Of a DNA stretch of 64,000 bases, positions 1 through 7,087 are shown one piece after another; positions within the stretch are counted from its first letter, which is position 1; each line of letters begins with the position of its first letter. This stretch comes from Mucilaginibacter sp. GTDB taxonomy: Bacteria > Bacteroidota > Bacteroidia > Sphingobacteriales > Sphingobacteriaceae. The notes beneath the pieces were generated by a model. It was not told where the DNA came from. It saw only the letters and a list, made by a program, of their open reading frames with translations, and searched no databases. The DNA lies in assembly GCF_028288225.1 (NCBI RefSeq), contig NZ_JAQBOC010000057.1, positions 90,774 to 154,773 on the forward strand, written 5' to 3'. The position numbers were made by a program, and so were the translations under genes.

Positions 1-820
1 AAAAATAAGTGGATGAACTGCCGTTAATGATCCTGAGCTTTACTTTATCCCCGGCTTTGAATTGCGGTGCCTCGTTTTCGGGTTTACCGTTGCTTAAAAA
101 CCGGTCATAATAAACATCACTGACATCCATGGCGGTCATTCTTTTCCATTCATTGGTTAGTTTGGTTTTGAAATGTCCGGCCCTGATAGCCTCTGCATAA
201 CTCTGTGTGCTGCCTTTGCGGATGCCATACCAGTCAGTAGCGTTGTGCAGTGAACGATCCACCTGGTCGGGGTTCTCATCTGTCCAGTCACTTAGCAACA
301 AGGTATATTCTTTAACCGGCGGCTCATTCCTTTTATGAATGATGATAGCACCGTACAAACCGCTTTGCTGCTGCATCATGGAATGTGAATGATACCAATA
401 GGTTCCATTCTGTACGATGGGAAATGTATAATAATGGGTTTCACCCATTTTAATGGGTGTTGTCGTTAAATAGGAAACACCATCATAACGGTTAGGTAGA
501 ATTAACCCGTGCCAATGAATAGATGTCTCCATCATCATCGTGTTATGCACATATATTTCGGCAGTGTCGCCTTCAGTAAAATATAATGTTGGTGCAGGGA
601 TGGTACCATTGATGGCCAAAGCGGGCCTGTTTTTGGCAGAATAGTTTACTGAAGTATCACCAATATACAAATGATAAATTGCCCTGCCTCCTATCTTTTG
701 ATAAAAAGGTAAACGATCACCTTTGGGGCTATCTCCCATGTCCATCGACATAGATTCTTGCTGGCACAAAGAAACCAATGGGAATAACAAACTGAACATT
801 AAAAAAAATAGGATTTTCAT
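1..820 (-). CDS. multicopper oxidase, 3' part cut by window edge
   Basis: Only the first 273 codons lie in the window; the gene continues past the left edge. The product is a secreted multicopper oxidase of the CopA/laccase-like type, which in known relatives oxidises Cu(I) or phenolic substrates outside the cytoplasm. Residues 1-20 form a signal peptide. A Met-rich patch (MSMDMGD, 24-30) could bind copper. The first cupredoxin domain carries two of the copper-ligand motifs, IHWHG (101-105) and YWYHSHS (141-147). It is the last visible gene of a leftward operon after a DUF3347 protein and an HMA-domain protein, both of which fit copper handling. The C-terminal copper motifs cannot be seen. 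The substrate is not determined. Confidence 0.9.
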   Translation of the reverse strand, partial: MKILFFLMFSLLFPLVSLCQQESMSMDMGDSPKGDRLPFYQKIGGRAIYHLYIGDTSVNYSAKNRPALAINGTIPAPTLYFTEGDTAEIYVHNTMMMETSIHWHGLILPNRYDGVSYLTTTPIKMGETHYYTFPIVQNGTYWYHSHSMMQQQSGLYGAIIIHKRNEPPVKEYTLLLSDWTDENPDQVDRSLHNATDWYGIRKGSTQSYAEAIRAGHFKTKLTNEWKRMTAMDVSDVYYDRFLSNGKPENEAPQFKAGDKVKLRIINGSSSTYF

Positions 821-862
821 ATTGGTCTATTTGTGCTGTTGATGATTAGCTTATTTAATGGT

Positions 863-1357
863 TTATGGGTTTATCGTTTCTGTTATTCTTCCGCAAGAAA
901 GCATTGCGTTGCCGTAGTAAGGATTTTTTATACTGGTTTCACTGCTTAACCAGTACATTTTTTTCATAGGGCAATATTGCTGGTAAACGGGTTGCCCGGA
1001 TAACTTTACTATTTGGGCCAGCGAGTAAAAATCCTGAGAGAAAGTTGCAAAGTACTCGCGCTGTTTGGTCAGATCTTTCGCTGTTCTTATACGTTCAGCA
1101 TCAGCAATCAAATTCTTTTGAATGGCTATAAAAGCATTCATTTTCCCGCCAGGGAGCGTTTTCAATTCCAAGCTATTATTGGTTTTAATAAATTGGCCGG
1201 CGTTAGAAGCAGCGGTCAATGCATCTGAATTGACCAGGGCATTTTTTACGCCGTAGTACGCGCTCAGCAAGGCGGTTAGGTCAGACGAATTTTGCTGTAT
1301 ATGGAAAGAAAATATGGTGATTAGCATAATGTGGGTGGCTATTAATAATGTTTTCAT
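863..1357 (-). CDS. DUF3347 domain protein, probable periplasmic copper-associated factor
   Basis: A 164-residue protein with an N-terminal signal peptide (about residues 1-20) and a DUF3347-like domain. The domain is recognised from the early YYGVKNALVNSDA segment (about 34-46) and the late YCPMK...YYGNAML.CG segment (about 128-155), which contains conserved Cys, Met and Tyr residues. DUF3347 domains occur alone or fused to CusB-type metal efflux adaptors in Bacteroidota, so a copper-binding role outside the cytoplasm is likely but not proven. The gene lies 42 bases before the multicopper oxidase and 88 bases after the HMA-MauE gene, all on the same strand, which suggests one copper-responsive operon. 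Confidence 0.8.
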   Translation of the reverse strand: MKTLLIATHIMLITIFSFHIQQNSSDLTALLSAYYGVKNALVNSDALTAASNAGQFIKTNNSLELKTLPGGKMNAFIAIQKNLIADAERIRTAKDLTKQREYFATFSQDFYSLAQIVKLSGQPVYQQYCPMKKMYWLSSETSIKNPYYGNAMLSCGRITETINP

Positions 1358-1445
1358 GTTATTGTTAATTAAGTTAAAAGTATGTGGTATTTAAACGAAT
1401 GAATGGACAACGGCGCGTCAGATACGGACAATGCTAAAACCGGTT

Positions 1446-2183
1446 TTACTGCATAATAATCAACATAGTTACACTCATCGCTATCATTAAGGCGTCTTCG
1501 ATAATCGTTACTGTGCTCATCGGCAGATTGAATACAGCGCCTAAACAGGCACACCTGATCTTGCGTTTATTTAATACGCTTTGTAATACACCAATGATGC
1601 TGACCGACATCACCACGAGCGTGATGTAATTAATGATATCGGGTTGAAGGTTCGCTGCATAGCCTAACCCCAGGAACAGCTCAATAAAAGGGTAGATGTA
1701 ACCCCATGATCTGAACTTTTTTGCCACGATATCATACATGGAATAACTGTCGGCAAACCCGTTTAGATTAAGCATTTTAAAGAAGGAGAAAATAATGAAA
1801 AACCCGGCCATGAAAATTCGCATTCCCGTTACAAGGTTGAAATGATCACCTGATAAAGCAGCAATCAATGAAGTGACTGTGATGTAAGCAAAAATGAGCA
1901 GTATGGGTTTATAGATTTCAAACCAGGATTTTTTTTCATCCTCATTATCGGTTGAGAAAACTGGTGCCGGGTTTACCACTTCAGATAGCTGATATTTTGG
2001 ATAATCGGCTAAAGCGATTTTTAAAGTTACTGTTGGGATGTGCTTAGCCATTTCAATATTGGCTGTACCTTTTGCCAGGTCAATGCTTACCTTTTCTACG
2101 CCATCAACTTTAGATAGCAGGCCCTCTACTTTGTTTTGGCAACCTGAACAGGTCATGCCGGAAATGTTATATGTATGTGTCAT
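1446..2183 (-). CDS. HMA domain fused to MauE-like membrane domain
   Basis: A 245-residue protein. Residues 1-70 are a heavy-metal-associated domain with the metal motif GMTCSGC (C12, C15). After a linker come four or more hydrophobic helices (about 90-245) resembling the MauE/DoxX-like redox membrane family, with a Cys-x-Cys pair near residue 212 (IRCACLG). The combination suggests a membrane protein that takes a soft metal such as Cu(I) or supports thiol redox during metal loading; this is inference from the domains. It is the first gene of the operon that ends in the multicopper oxidase. The start is the ATG at the head of the HMA domain; no earlier start is needed. Confidence 0.85.
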   Translation of the reverse strand: MTHTYNISGMTCSGCQNKVEGLLSKVDGVEKVSIDLAKGTANIEMAKHIPTVTLKIALADYPKYQLSEVVNPAPVFSTDNEDEKKSWFEIYKPILLIFAYITVTSLIAALSGDHFNLVTGMRIFMAGFFIIFSFFKMLNLNGFADSYSMYDIVAKKFRSWGYIYPFIELFLGLGYAANLQPDIINYITLVVMSVSIIGVLQSVLNKRKIRCACLGAVFNLPMSTVTIIEDALMIAMSVTMLIIMQ

Positions 2184-2202
2184 GATATATTTTATTTTGA
2201 CA

Positions 2203-2229
2203 CAAAAATACCGGGTAGCTGAGCCCGGT
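2203..2229 (-). promoter_or_regulatory. -7 box with GC-rich dyad, candidate operator of the copper operon
   Basis: Read leftward, a perfect Bacteroidota -7 motif TATTTTTG (2210 to 2203) sits about 20 bases before the HMA gene. Directly upstream is a dyad, ACCGGG-N8-CCCGGT (2210-2229), which fills the place of the promoter spacer. A dyad starting ACC and ending GGT in the spacer is the arrangement known for MerR/CueR-type operators. No matching MerR gene and no clear -33 TTG are visible. The same hairpin followed by ATTTTTG could instead be a terminator of the AraC remnant just upstream. Confidence 0.4.
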
Positions 2230-2272
2230 ATGTTACATAATTATGGGTAGGATTTATATCCTGTTGACAGGC

Positions 2273-2346
2273 CTAAACTTCATTTAGGAATTTACGCAAA
2301 TGAATTCCTTGTGCCTTGAACTGAGTAGGGGTAAGCCCGGTAACTG
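2273..2346 (-). pseudogene. 3' remnant of an AraC-family regulator
   Basis: The reverse strand encodes VTGLTPTQFK followed by about a dozen residues and a TAG stop. This matches the last helix region of AraC/XylS DNA-binding domains, where (V)TG.(S/T)P..(F/Y)+ is the signature. Everything upstream of this, including the first HTH and any ligand domain, is missing: the reading frame meets the nitroreductase remnant of the opposite strand at about 2344-2346. It is too short to function. Confidence 0.65.
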
Positions 2347-2538
2347 GAACAGGTGGATGCTACGCCAATGGAAGGCTTTAATGCCCAGGCATTAGATGAG
2401 CTGCTTGGTTTGAAGAAAAAAAGCCTCAGAAGCTCCATGCTACTGGCGATAGGTTATCGGGATGAGGCCAATGATTGGAACCTCCAGTTAAAGAAGATCA
2501 GGAAACCATTGGCTGAACTCGTGACGGAATTAGCTTAA
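2344..2538 (+). pseudogene. 3' remnant of a nitroreductase-family gene
   Basis: About 64 codons encode the C-terminal part of an NAD(P)H-dependent nitroreductase of the NfsB-like family, recognised by D.TPMEGF, LDELLGL and GYRDEANDW. Nitroreductases of this group are about 200-220 residues, so two thirds of the gene is gone, and a TAA stop lies directly upstream in frame. A GTG at 2353 could start translation, but the product would lack the FMN site. It abuts the AraC remnant head to head, which points to one deletion that removed the 5' halves of a divergent pair. Confidence 0.7.
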
Positions 2539-2599
2539 CGCCAATTTACCGTTAACTTTTGAAGTAATATGTCGCATATTTGTATCACTAAAGTGATTC

Positions 2600-3178
2600 A
2601 TGTTCGAAATATTTCAAAGGTATATCAGTGACCAGATTACGCTAAGCGCGGAAGAATATGAACTGATCAAGTCGGTATGTATCTTTAAGAAACTGCGTAA
2701 ACGACAATACCTGCTTCAGGACGGGGACGTATGGAAATACAATGCATTTGTTTGTAAAGGCTGTCTGCGGAATTACCGCGTAGATGAAAATGGCGGTGAG
2801 CATATCATGGGGTTTTCAAAGGAATGCTGGTGGACGGGTGACCGGGAGAGTTTGTTGACCGGCAAGCCATCCGTTAATAATATTGACGCGCTGGAGGACG
2901 CTGAAGTAATATTAATTACCAAACCCAGTTTCGAATTGCTCTGCGCACAGATACCGGCCTTTAATGATTTAATCAACAGCATCCTCAACAAAAGCTTTAT
3001 TGCCAGCCAAAACCGAATCCATTCGGCGATCAGTTTTACCGCTGAACAGAAATACCGGAATTTCATGGATAAATATCCCGATCTGACCTATAGGGTTCCG
3101 CAACACATGATCGCATCGTTTCTGGGAATGACCCCGGAGACACTGAGCCGGGTCAGGAAAGAAGTTGCAAAAAAATAG
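2600..3178 (+). CDS. Crp/Fnr-family transcriptional regulator
   Basis: A 192-residue protein with a cyclic-nucleotide-binding-like beta-barrel (about 20-115, containing LRKRQYLLQDGD and KGCLRNYRVDENG) and a C-terminal helix-turn-helix whose recognition part reads HMIASFLGMTPETLSRVRKE (about 169-188). This is the usual size and form of the Bacteroidota Crp/Fnr-like regulators, which mostly lack the residues needed to bind cAMP; the effector is unknown. It lies 122 bases before an AhpD-like gene on the same strand and may regulate it. The remnant pair just upstream suggests the neighbourhood has been rearranged. Confidence 0.85.
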   Translation: MFEIFQRYISDQITLSAEEYELIKSVCIFKKLRKRQYLLQDGDVWKYNAFVCKGCLRNYRVDENGGEHIMGFSKECWWTGDRESLLTGKPSVNNIDALEDAEVILITKPSFELLCAQIPAFNDLINSILNKSFIASQNRIHSAISFTAEQKYRNFMDKYPDLTYRVPQHMIASFLGMTPETLSRVRKEVAKK

Positions 3179-3230
3179 TCCACTAATCGCGCAATTGATC
3201 TCTTGCTGGGCCACCCATTATCTGAAGACT

Positions 3231-3279
3231 GGTATAATTAACACCAAACCTATAGCTTTATTTTTGTGGGTATAATTAA
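3231..3279 (+). promoter_or_regulatory. two copies of GGTATAATTAA before the AhpD-like gene
   Basis: The 11-mer GGTATAATTAA occurs at 3231-3241 and 3269-3279, 38 bases apart start to start (between three and four helical turns), in the leader of the AhpD-like gene. It could be a repeated regulator site or duplicated promoter core. Nothing more can be shown from sequence. Confidence 0.3.
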
Positions 3280-3300
3280 TAAAAGCTAATAATTCAGATA

Positions 3301-3738
3301 ATGAGCACACGTATTAAAATTGACAAAACAGAACCGGCCGGATACAGCGCGATTCTTGGGCTGGAAGAATTCATTGAAAGCACCTCCCTGACCAAAACCC
3401 ATAAAAACCTGATCAAGATCAGGGCCTCACAGATCAACGGATGTGCGTTTTGTATTGATATGCACACCAAAGAAGCCCGCAGGGCTGGCGAGACGGAACA
3501 GCGTATCTATGCCCTTAATGCATGGCGCGATACCCCGTTCTTTTCAGAAGAAGAACAGGCGATATTAGCGTTGACCGAAGAAGTGACTTTGATCAGCAAT
3601 CATGTAAAAGATGAAACCTATGAACGGGCTGCCGGATTGCTCGATGAAAAGTATCTTGCACAAGTTATTCTCGCAATCATTACCATCAACGCATGGAACA
3701 GGATCGGTATCACAACCTTACTCGTACCTGCATCTTAA
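3301..3738 (+). CDS. AhpD/carboxymuconolactone decarboxylase-like protein
   Basis: A 145-residue all-helical protein of the AhpD-like superfamily. The redox motif is NGCAFCIDMH (C48, C51, H55), with the CxxC and downstream His that in AhpD relay electrons to peroxiredoxins. The rest (ALNAWRDTPFFSEEEQAILALTE) is typical of the stand-alone carboxymuconolactone-decarboxylase-like proteins found widely in bacteria. A peroxidase or thiol-reductase role is likely; the decarboxylase name is only a family label. It follows a Crp-type regulator gene and is followed by a strong terminator, so it is probably transcribed alone or with that regulator. Confidence 0.85.
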   Translation: MSTRIKIDKTEPAGYSAILGLEEFIESTSLTKTHKNLIKIRASQINGCAFCIDMHTKEARRAGETEQRIYALNAWRDTPFFSEEEQAILALTEEVTLISNHVKDETYERAAGLLDEKYLAQVILAIITINAWNRIGITTLLVPAS

Positions 3739-3757
3739 ATGAAAAAGGATTCCAAAA

Positions 3758-3791
3758 ACAAAGCCCGCACATCGCGGGCTTTGTTTTTTTA
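3758..3791 (+). terminator. rho-independent terminator after the AhpD-like gene
   Basis: An 11-base perfect stem, ACAAAGCCCGC (3758-3768) and GCGGGCTTTGT (3774-3784), with loop ACATC, runs into seven Ts. It lies 20 bases after the stop codon. The preceding A-rich bases let it also act, more weakly, on the convergent EamA operon. Confidence 0.9.
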
Positions 3792-3847
3792 TATACAATT
3801 AAACAATTTCTGGCTTGTTGCACCCACAGGTTTTATGGCAGTAAATG

Positions 3848-4747
3848 CTAACTGTATATGACCCGCCTTTTCGGTATATTCATCAATACTACCGCAAACA
3901 GAATGAGCATAACACCCCTCCATTGAAGCAGGCTTACCGGCTCCTTAAGTAAAAGATGCGCCATAAATACAGAAACGGGAATTTCAATAGACGCGATTAT
4001 TGCCCCCAGCCCAATACCTGTTATTGCCATTCCCTTGGTGAATAATAATGGCGGAAGGACAGTACCAAACAATGATACGACCAAACCCCAGCTTAGAAAT
4101 ATTCCAAAAGAAAAATGCTGATTAAGTGAAGCGTGAAAAATTATTAGGATAATGATCAGCCCGCCAAGGATCATGAAAAGGCTTCTTTTTAAAGGGGGCA
4201 GATGCAACTCCAATTTATTGGATGAATACATGGTAGCCGTGTAAGATAATGCAGCCATCAATCCCCAGCCAAAACCAATCCAGTTGACATTGATAGATTG
4301 TTCAAATAAATTAGTAGCCAGTATTGTTCCGGCCAGGATGATCACAACGGCTATGATCTTCCGGAAACCTGGCATCTTTCTGTGGATGATCATTTCTACT
4401 AAAACACCCATCCATACCGTTTGTATCAATAATACGATGGCGACACTCACAGGGATATATTGTACCGACTGGTAATAGAAAACACCGGTTAAACCTAATG
4501 ATGTTCCCGCTACAACCAGCTTTAATTGGCTCTTTATTCCTGTTGTATTATTCCCCTTTACCGAAGCCGTTTTTTTTAACAAAGTTAATAGCAATAGCAC
4601 GGCAAATCCGATGGTAAACTGCGATATGGTTACCTCAGCTATATTGAAGCCGTCATGATAGGCCATTTTTACAAAAGTCCCCAACATGCCATAACAAATT
4701 GCTCCTAATACAATGAAGCTACTCCCTTTAAGTATCTGGCTCTTCAT
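3848..4747 (-). CDS. EamA/DMT-family transporter
   Basis: A 299-residue inner-membrane protein with about ten hydrophobic helices in two similar halves, the form of the drug/metabolite transporter (EamA) superfamily. The first helix (GAICYGMLGTFVKMAYHDGF) and the motif IEIPVSVFMAHLLLKEPVS near the end of the second half are typical. Members export amino acids, metabolites or drugs; the substrate here is unknown. Its ATG overlaps the azoreductase stop by four bases, so the two are co-translated, suggesting export of a reduced or toxic aromatic compound. The divergent MocR gene is the likely regulator. Confidence 0.85.
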   Translation of the reverse strand: MKSQILKGSSFIVLGAICYGMLGTFVKMAYHDGFNIAEVTISQFTIGFAVLLLLTLLKKTASVKGNNTTGIKSQLKLVVAGTSLGLTGVFYYQSVQYIPVSVAIVLLIQTVWMGVLVEMIIHRKMPGFRKIIAVVIILAGTILATNLFEQSINVNWIGFGWGLMAALSYTATMYSSNKLELHLPPLKRSLFMILGGLIIILIIFHASLNQHFSFGIFLSWGLVVSLFGTVLPPLLFTKGMAITGIGLGAIIASIEIPVSVFMAHLLLKEPVSLLQWRGVMLILFAVVLMNIPKRRVIYS

Positions 4748-5391
4748 TGCTGTTTAAGTTCCAGGTCTATCAGGTCTTTCAATTCCTGATGCGATAGTTC
4801 TATAGATTTTTGAGCCTTTTCAGGGCCGTAGGATATCCCGTTAATAGCAATTACGTGTATATGATGTATACCCATAATGTTAAACACGGTTTTCAGATAA
4901 GGGTCCTGAAAATTCATGTGTTCATTATATCCGCCCTTTTCATAACCCTGATCGCCTCTTGAAAGCAGCAGGAATAAGGTCTTGTTCTCCAGTAAACCGA
5001 TATAGGGATATTGAATATTAGTAGCGTCAATCCTAAATGTTTCATTTACACGCACCACCTGGTCGATATAAGCTTTTAATGCGCTGGGAATAGACCAGTT
5101 ATACATGGGCGTACCCAACACGATAATATCAGCCTGGTGCAGTTCAGCAATATAGGTATCGCTGGTTTCGAGCGCTTTCCTTTCATCTTCGGTTCTGGTT
5201 GTTTCAGGTTTAAAAGCGGCAGCAATCCAATTTTCATTAACATGAGGCACATCGGCACTTCCCAGTTGCCGGTTAGTAATTTCCGTCTCGGTACGTTTAC
5301 CTTTCCAGTGTTCTGTAAATATTTCTGTGAGTTTTCTGCTTTGGGACCTTTGCCCTCTTGCACTTGCATTTATGACCAATACTTTTTTCAT
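4744..5391 (-). CDS. azoR: FMN-dependent NADH-azoreductase
   Basis: A 215-residue flavodoxin-fold enzyme of the AzoR/AcpD family, which reduces quinones and azo dyes with NADH through FMN. The phosphate-binding start is KVLVINASARGQRSQS, and the flavin loop GTPMYNWSIPSALKAYID is near residue 93, followed by LLSRGDQGYEKGG. The ATG at 5391 is preferred: the longer frame would begin with TTG at 5409 and add only six Lys-rich residues. The gene is first in a two-gene operon with an EamA transporter and is divergent from a MocR-type regulator, across 76 bases of shared upstream DNA. Confidence 0.9.
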   Translation of the reverse strand: MKKVLVINASARGQRSQSRKLTEIFTEHWKGKRTETEITNRQLGSADVPHVNENWIAAAFKPETTRTEDERKALETSDTYIAELHQADIIVLGTPMYNWSIPSALKAYIDQVVRVNETFRIDATNIQYPYIGLLENKTLFLLLSRGDQGYEKGGYNEHMNFQDPYLKTVFNIMGIHHIHVIAINGISYGPEKAQKSIELSHQELKDLIDLELKQQ

Positions 5392-5467
5392 TTTCTTAAT
5401 TTTATTCAAAACTACCCGCTCTTTGGATTATATTTACAGACCAGTTTACACAACAAATACAGCCCAG

Positions 5468-6931
5468 ATGCTGCCCTATAAGTCATTGATCCAGATAGAA
5501 AGAGATGCCTCAGTCGCATTGCATATCCAGGTGTGTAATAGTTTTATTATGCTGATTACTAATGGGACACTTAAACCCGCTGATGTTTTGCCAAGTTCAA
5601 GAGTACTGGCAGACCTGATCGGTATTAACAGAAACACCGTAAAACTGGGTTATGAAGAATTGATCAGTCAGGGCTGGGCGGAAGCGGTAGAACGCAAGGG
5701 TATATTTGTGCTGTCTAAATTACCGTTACATAAACCGAAAGTAAAACCAATTGTTGGTAACAAAGAATATCAGGGCGAGGCGTTTCTTTGGACGAATAAA
5801 TTGGGAAAAGCGGTATCATGGGAAAGTTTTCAGGATACACCACTCGCTATTGATGACGGCTTTCCTGATGTGCGGCTGGCACCGGTTGATGTGCTGATGC
5901 GGGAGTACCGAAGCATTTCCAGGAGGTATCATGGCAGAAACTTTCTGAAATACAGCAGCTCTAAAGGCTCTGAACACCTTCGCAATGCCATATGTAATTA
6001 TCTTTCCAACAGCCGCGGTTTAACCGTTATGCCTGAAAATCTGATTATCACAAAAGGCAGCCAGATGGGAATTTATTTAGCTGCCCAATTGCTATTAAAT
6101 CCTAAAGATTATATTGCTGTAGGTGTTTCCAATTATGGTTCTGCTGATGAAACATTCAAATACCCCGGTGCAAACCTGCTTCGGATTCCGGTTGACGAAA
6201 AAGGAATGGATGTTAACCATCTGGAGATGATTTTACAGCAAAAAAAGATAAAGGCAGTGTACCTGATACCGCATCATCATTTTCCAACAACGGTAACGAT
6301 GAGTATGGAGCGAAGGTTAAAACTATTAAACCTGGCTAAAGAATATTGTTTTGCAATTATTGAAGATGATTATGACTTTGATTTCCATTATGATAATAAG
6401 CCTTACGTACCATTAGCCAGTATTGACCATCATCATAATGTAATCTATATCGGTTCGATTTCTAAAACTTTTGCACCTGCTTTAAGGATAGGCTTTATGG
6501 CAGGCCCACCTGAATTTATTGAAGCTGCGGCGTCTTTAAGAGAGCTGATTGACAAGCAGGGCGATACGCTCCTGGAAGAAGCGTTCGCAGTGTTATTTGA
6601 TGATGGGGAGATGGACAGGCACTTCCGTAAATCATTAAAAATTTATCGTCAGCGCAGAAACCTGTTTTGCGAAATTCTGAAAACCGAATTTCGGGGGCTT
6701 ATTGATTTTAAAACTCCCGAAGGCGGCCTTGGTATATGGACGATTTTCGATCCGGGGATCAACCTTGTTAAAATGGCTGAAGATGCTTTAAAAAAAGGGT
6801 TATACATAGGCGATGGCAAGTTCTATAAAAATGAATCCTTTGATTTGAATGCACTAAGGATGGGCTTCGCCTCATTGGACGATAAAGAAATAGCAGAAGC
6901 ACTCAGGCAACTAAAAATAATCCTGCAATAA
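5468..6931 (+). CDS. MocR/GabR-type GntR regulator with aminotransferase domain
   Basis: A 487-residue protein with an N-terminal GntR winged helix (about 10-80; SSRVLADLIGINRNTVKLGY) joined to a fold-type I PLP aminotransferase-like domain (about 110-487). The PLP lysine is in GSISKTFAPALRIGFMAG, and IIEDDYDFDFHYD precedes it. The family (GabR, PdxR, TauR) binds PLP and an amine or amino acid to control a neighbouring operon. The ATG at 5468 gives the usual start; the open frame extends to 5327, but that part overlaps the azoreductase and encodes no domain. It probably controls the divergent azoR-EamA operon. Confidence 0.9.
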   Translation: MLPYKSLIQIERDASVALHIQVCNSFIMLITNGTLKPADVLPSSRVLADLIGINRNTVKLGYEELISQGWAEAVERKGIFVLSKLPLHKPKVKPIVGNKEYQGEAFLWTNKLGKAVSWESFQDTPLAIDDGFPDVRLAPVDVLMREYRSISRRYHGRNFLKYSSSKGSEHLRNAICNYLSNSRGLTVMPENLIITKGSQMGIYLAAQLLLNPKDYIAVGVSNYGSADETFKYPGANLLRIPVDEKGMDVNHLEMILQQKKIKAVYLIPHHHFPTTVTMSMERRLKLLNLAKEYCFAIIEDDYDFDFHYDNKPYVPLASIDHHHNVIYIGSISKTFAPALRIGFMAGPPEFIEAAASLRELIDKQGDTLLEEAFAVLFDDGEMDRHFRKSLKIYRQRRNLFCEILKTEFRGLIDFKTPEGGLGIWTIFDPGINLVKMAEDALKKGLYIGDGKFYKNESFDLNALRMGFASLDDKEIAEALRQLKIILQ

Positions 6932-7087
6932 CTTATTTATGACCAATGCCTCTTTCGCAATATTAAATTATAGCCTTTTACTAATATGCTGTTAAGCTCT
7001 TACTCTGACTAGGGAGTGTAACGGTATCTTGTTTTACCTGTGTCGAGTTTCAATCGGTATTTACCTTGCATCAATATTGATCAACCT

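Noticed and set aside
1369..1554. 61-residue minus-strand frame
   Set aside because: It overlaps the HMA-MauE gene in another frame and has no supporting features.
5327..5467. Longer MocR start
   Set aside because: The extra 47 residues overlap the divergent azoreductase and lack family features.
6932..7087. IS element end near AGGGAGTGTAACGG
   Set aside because: The word looks like an IS terminus, but no matching inverted end or transposase was found nearby.
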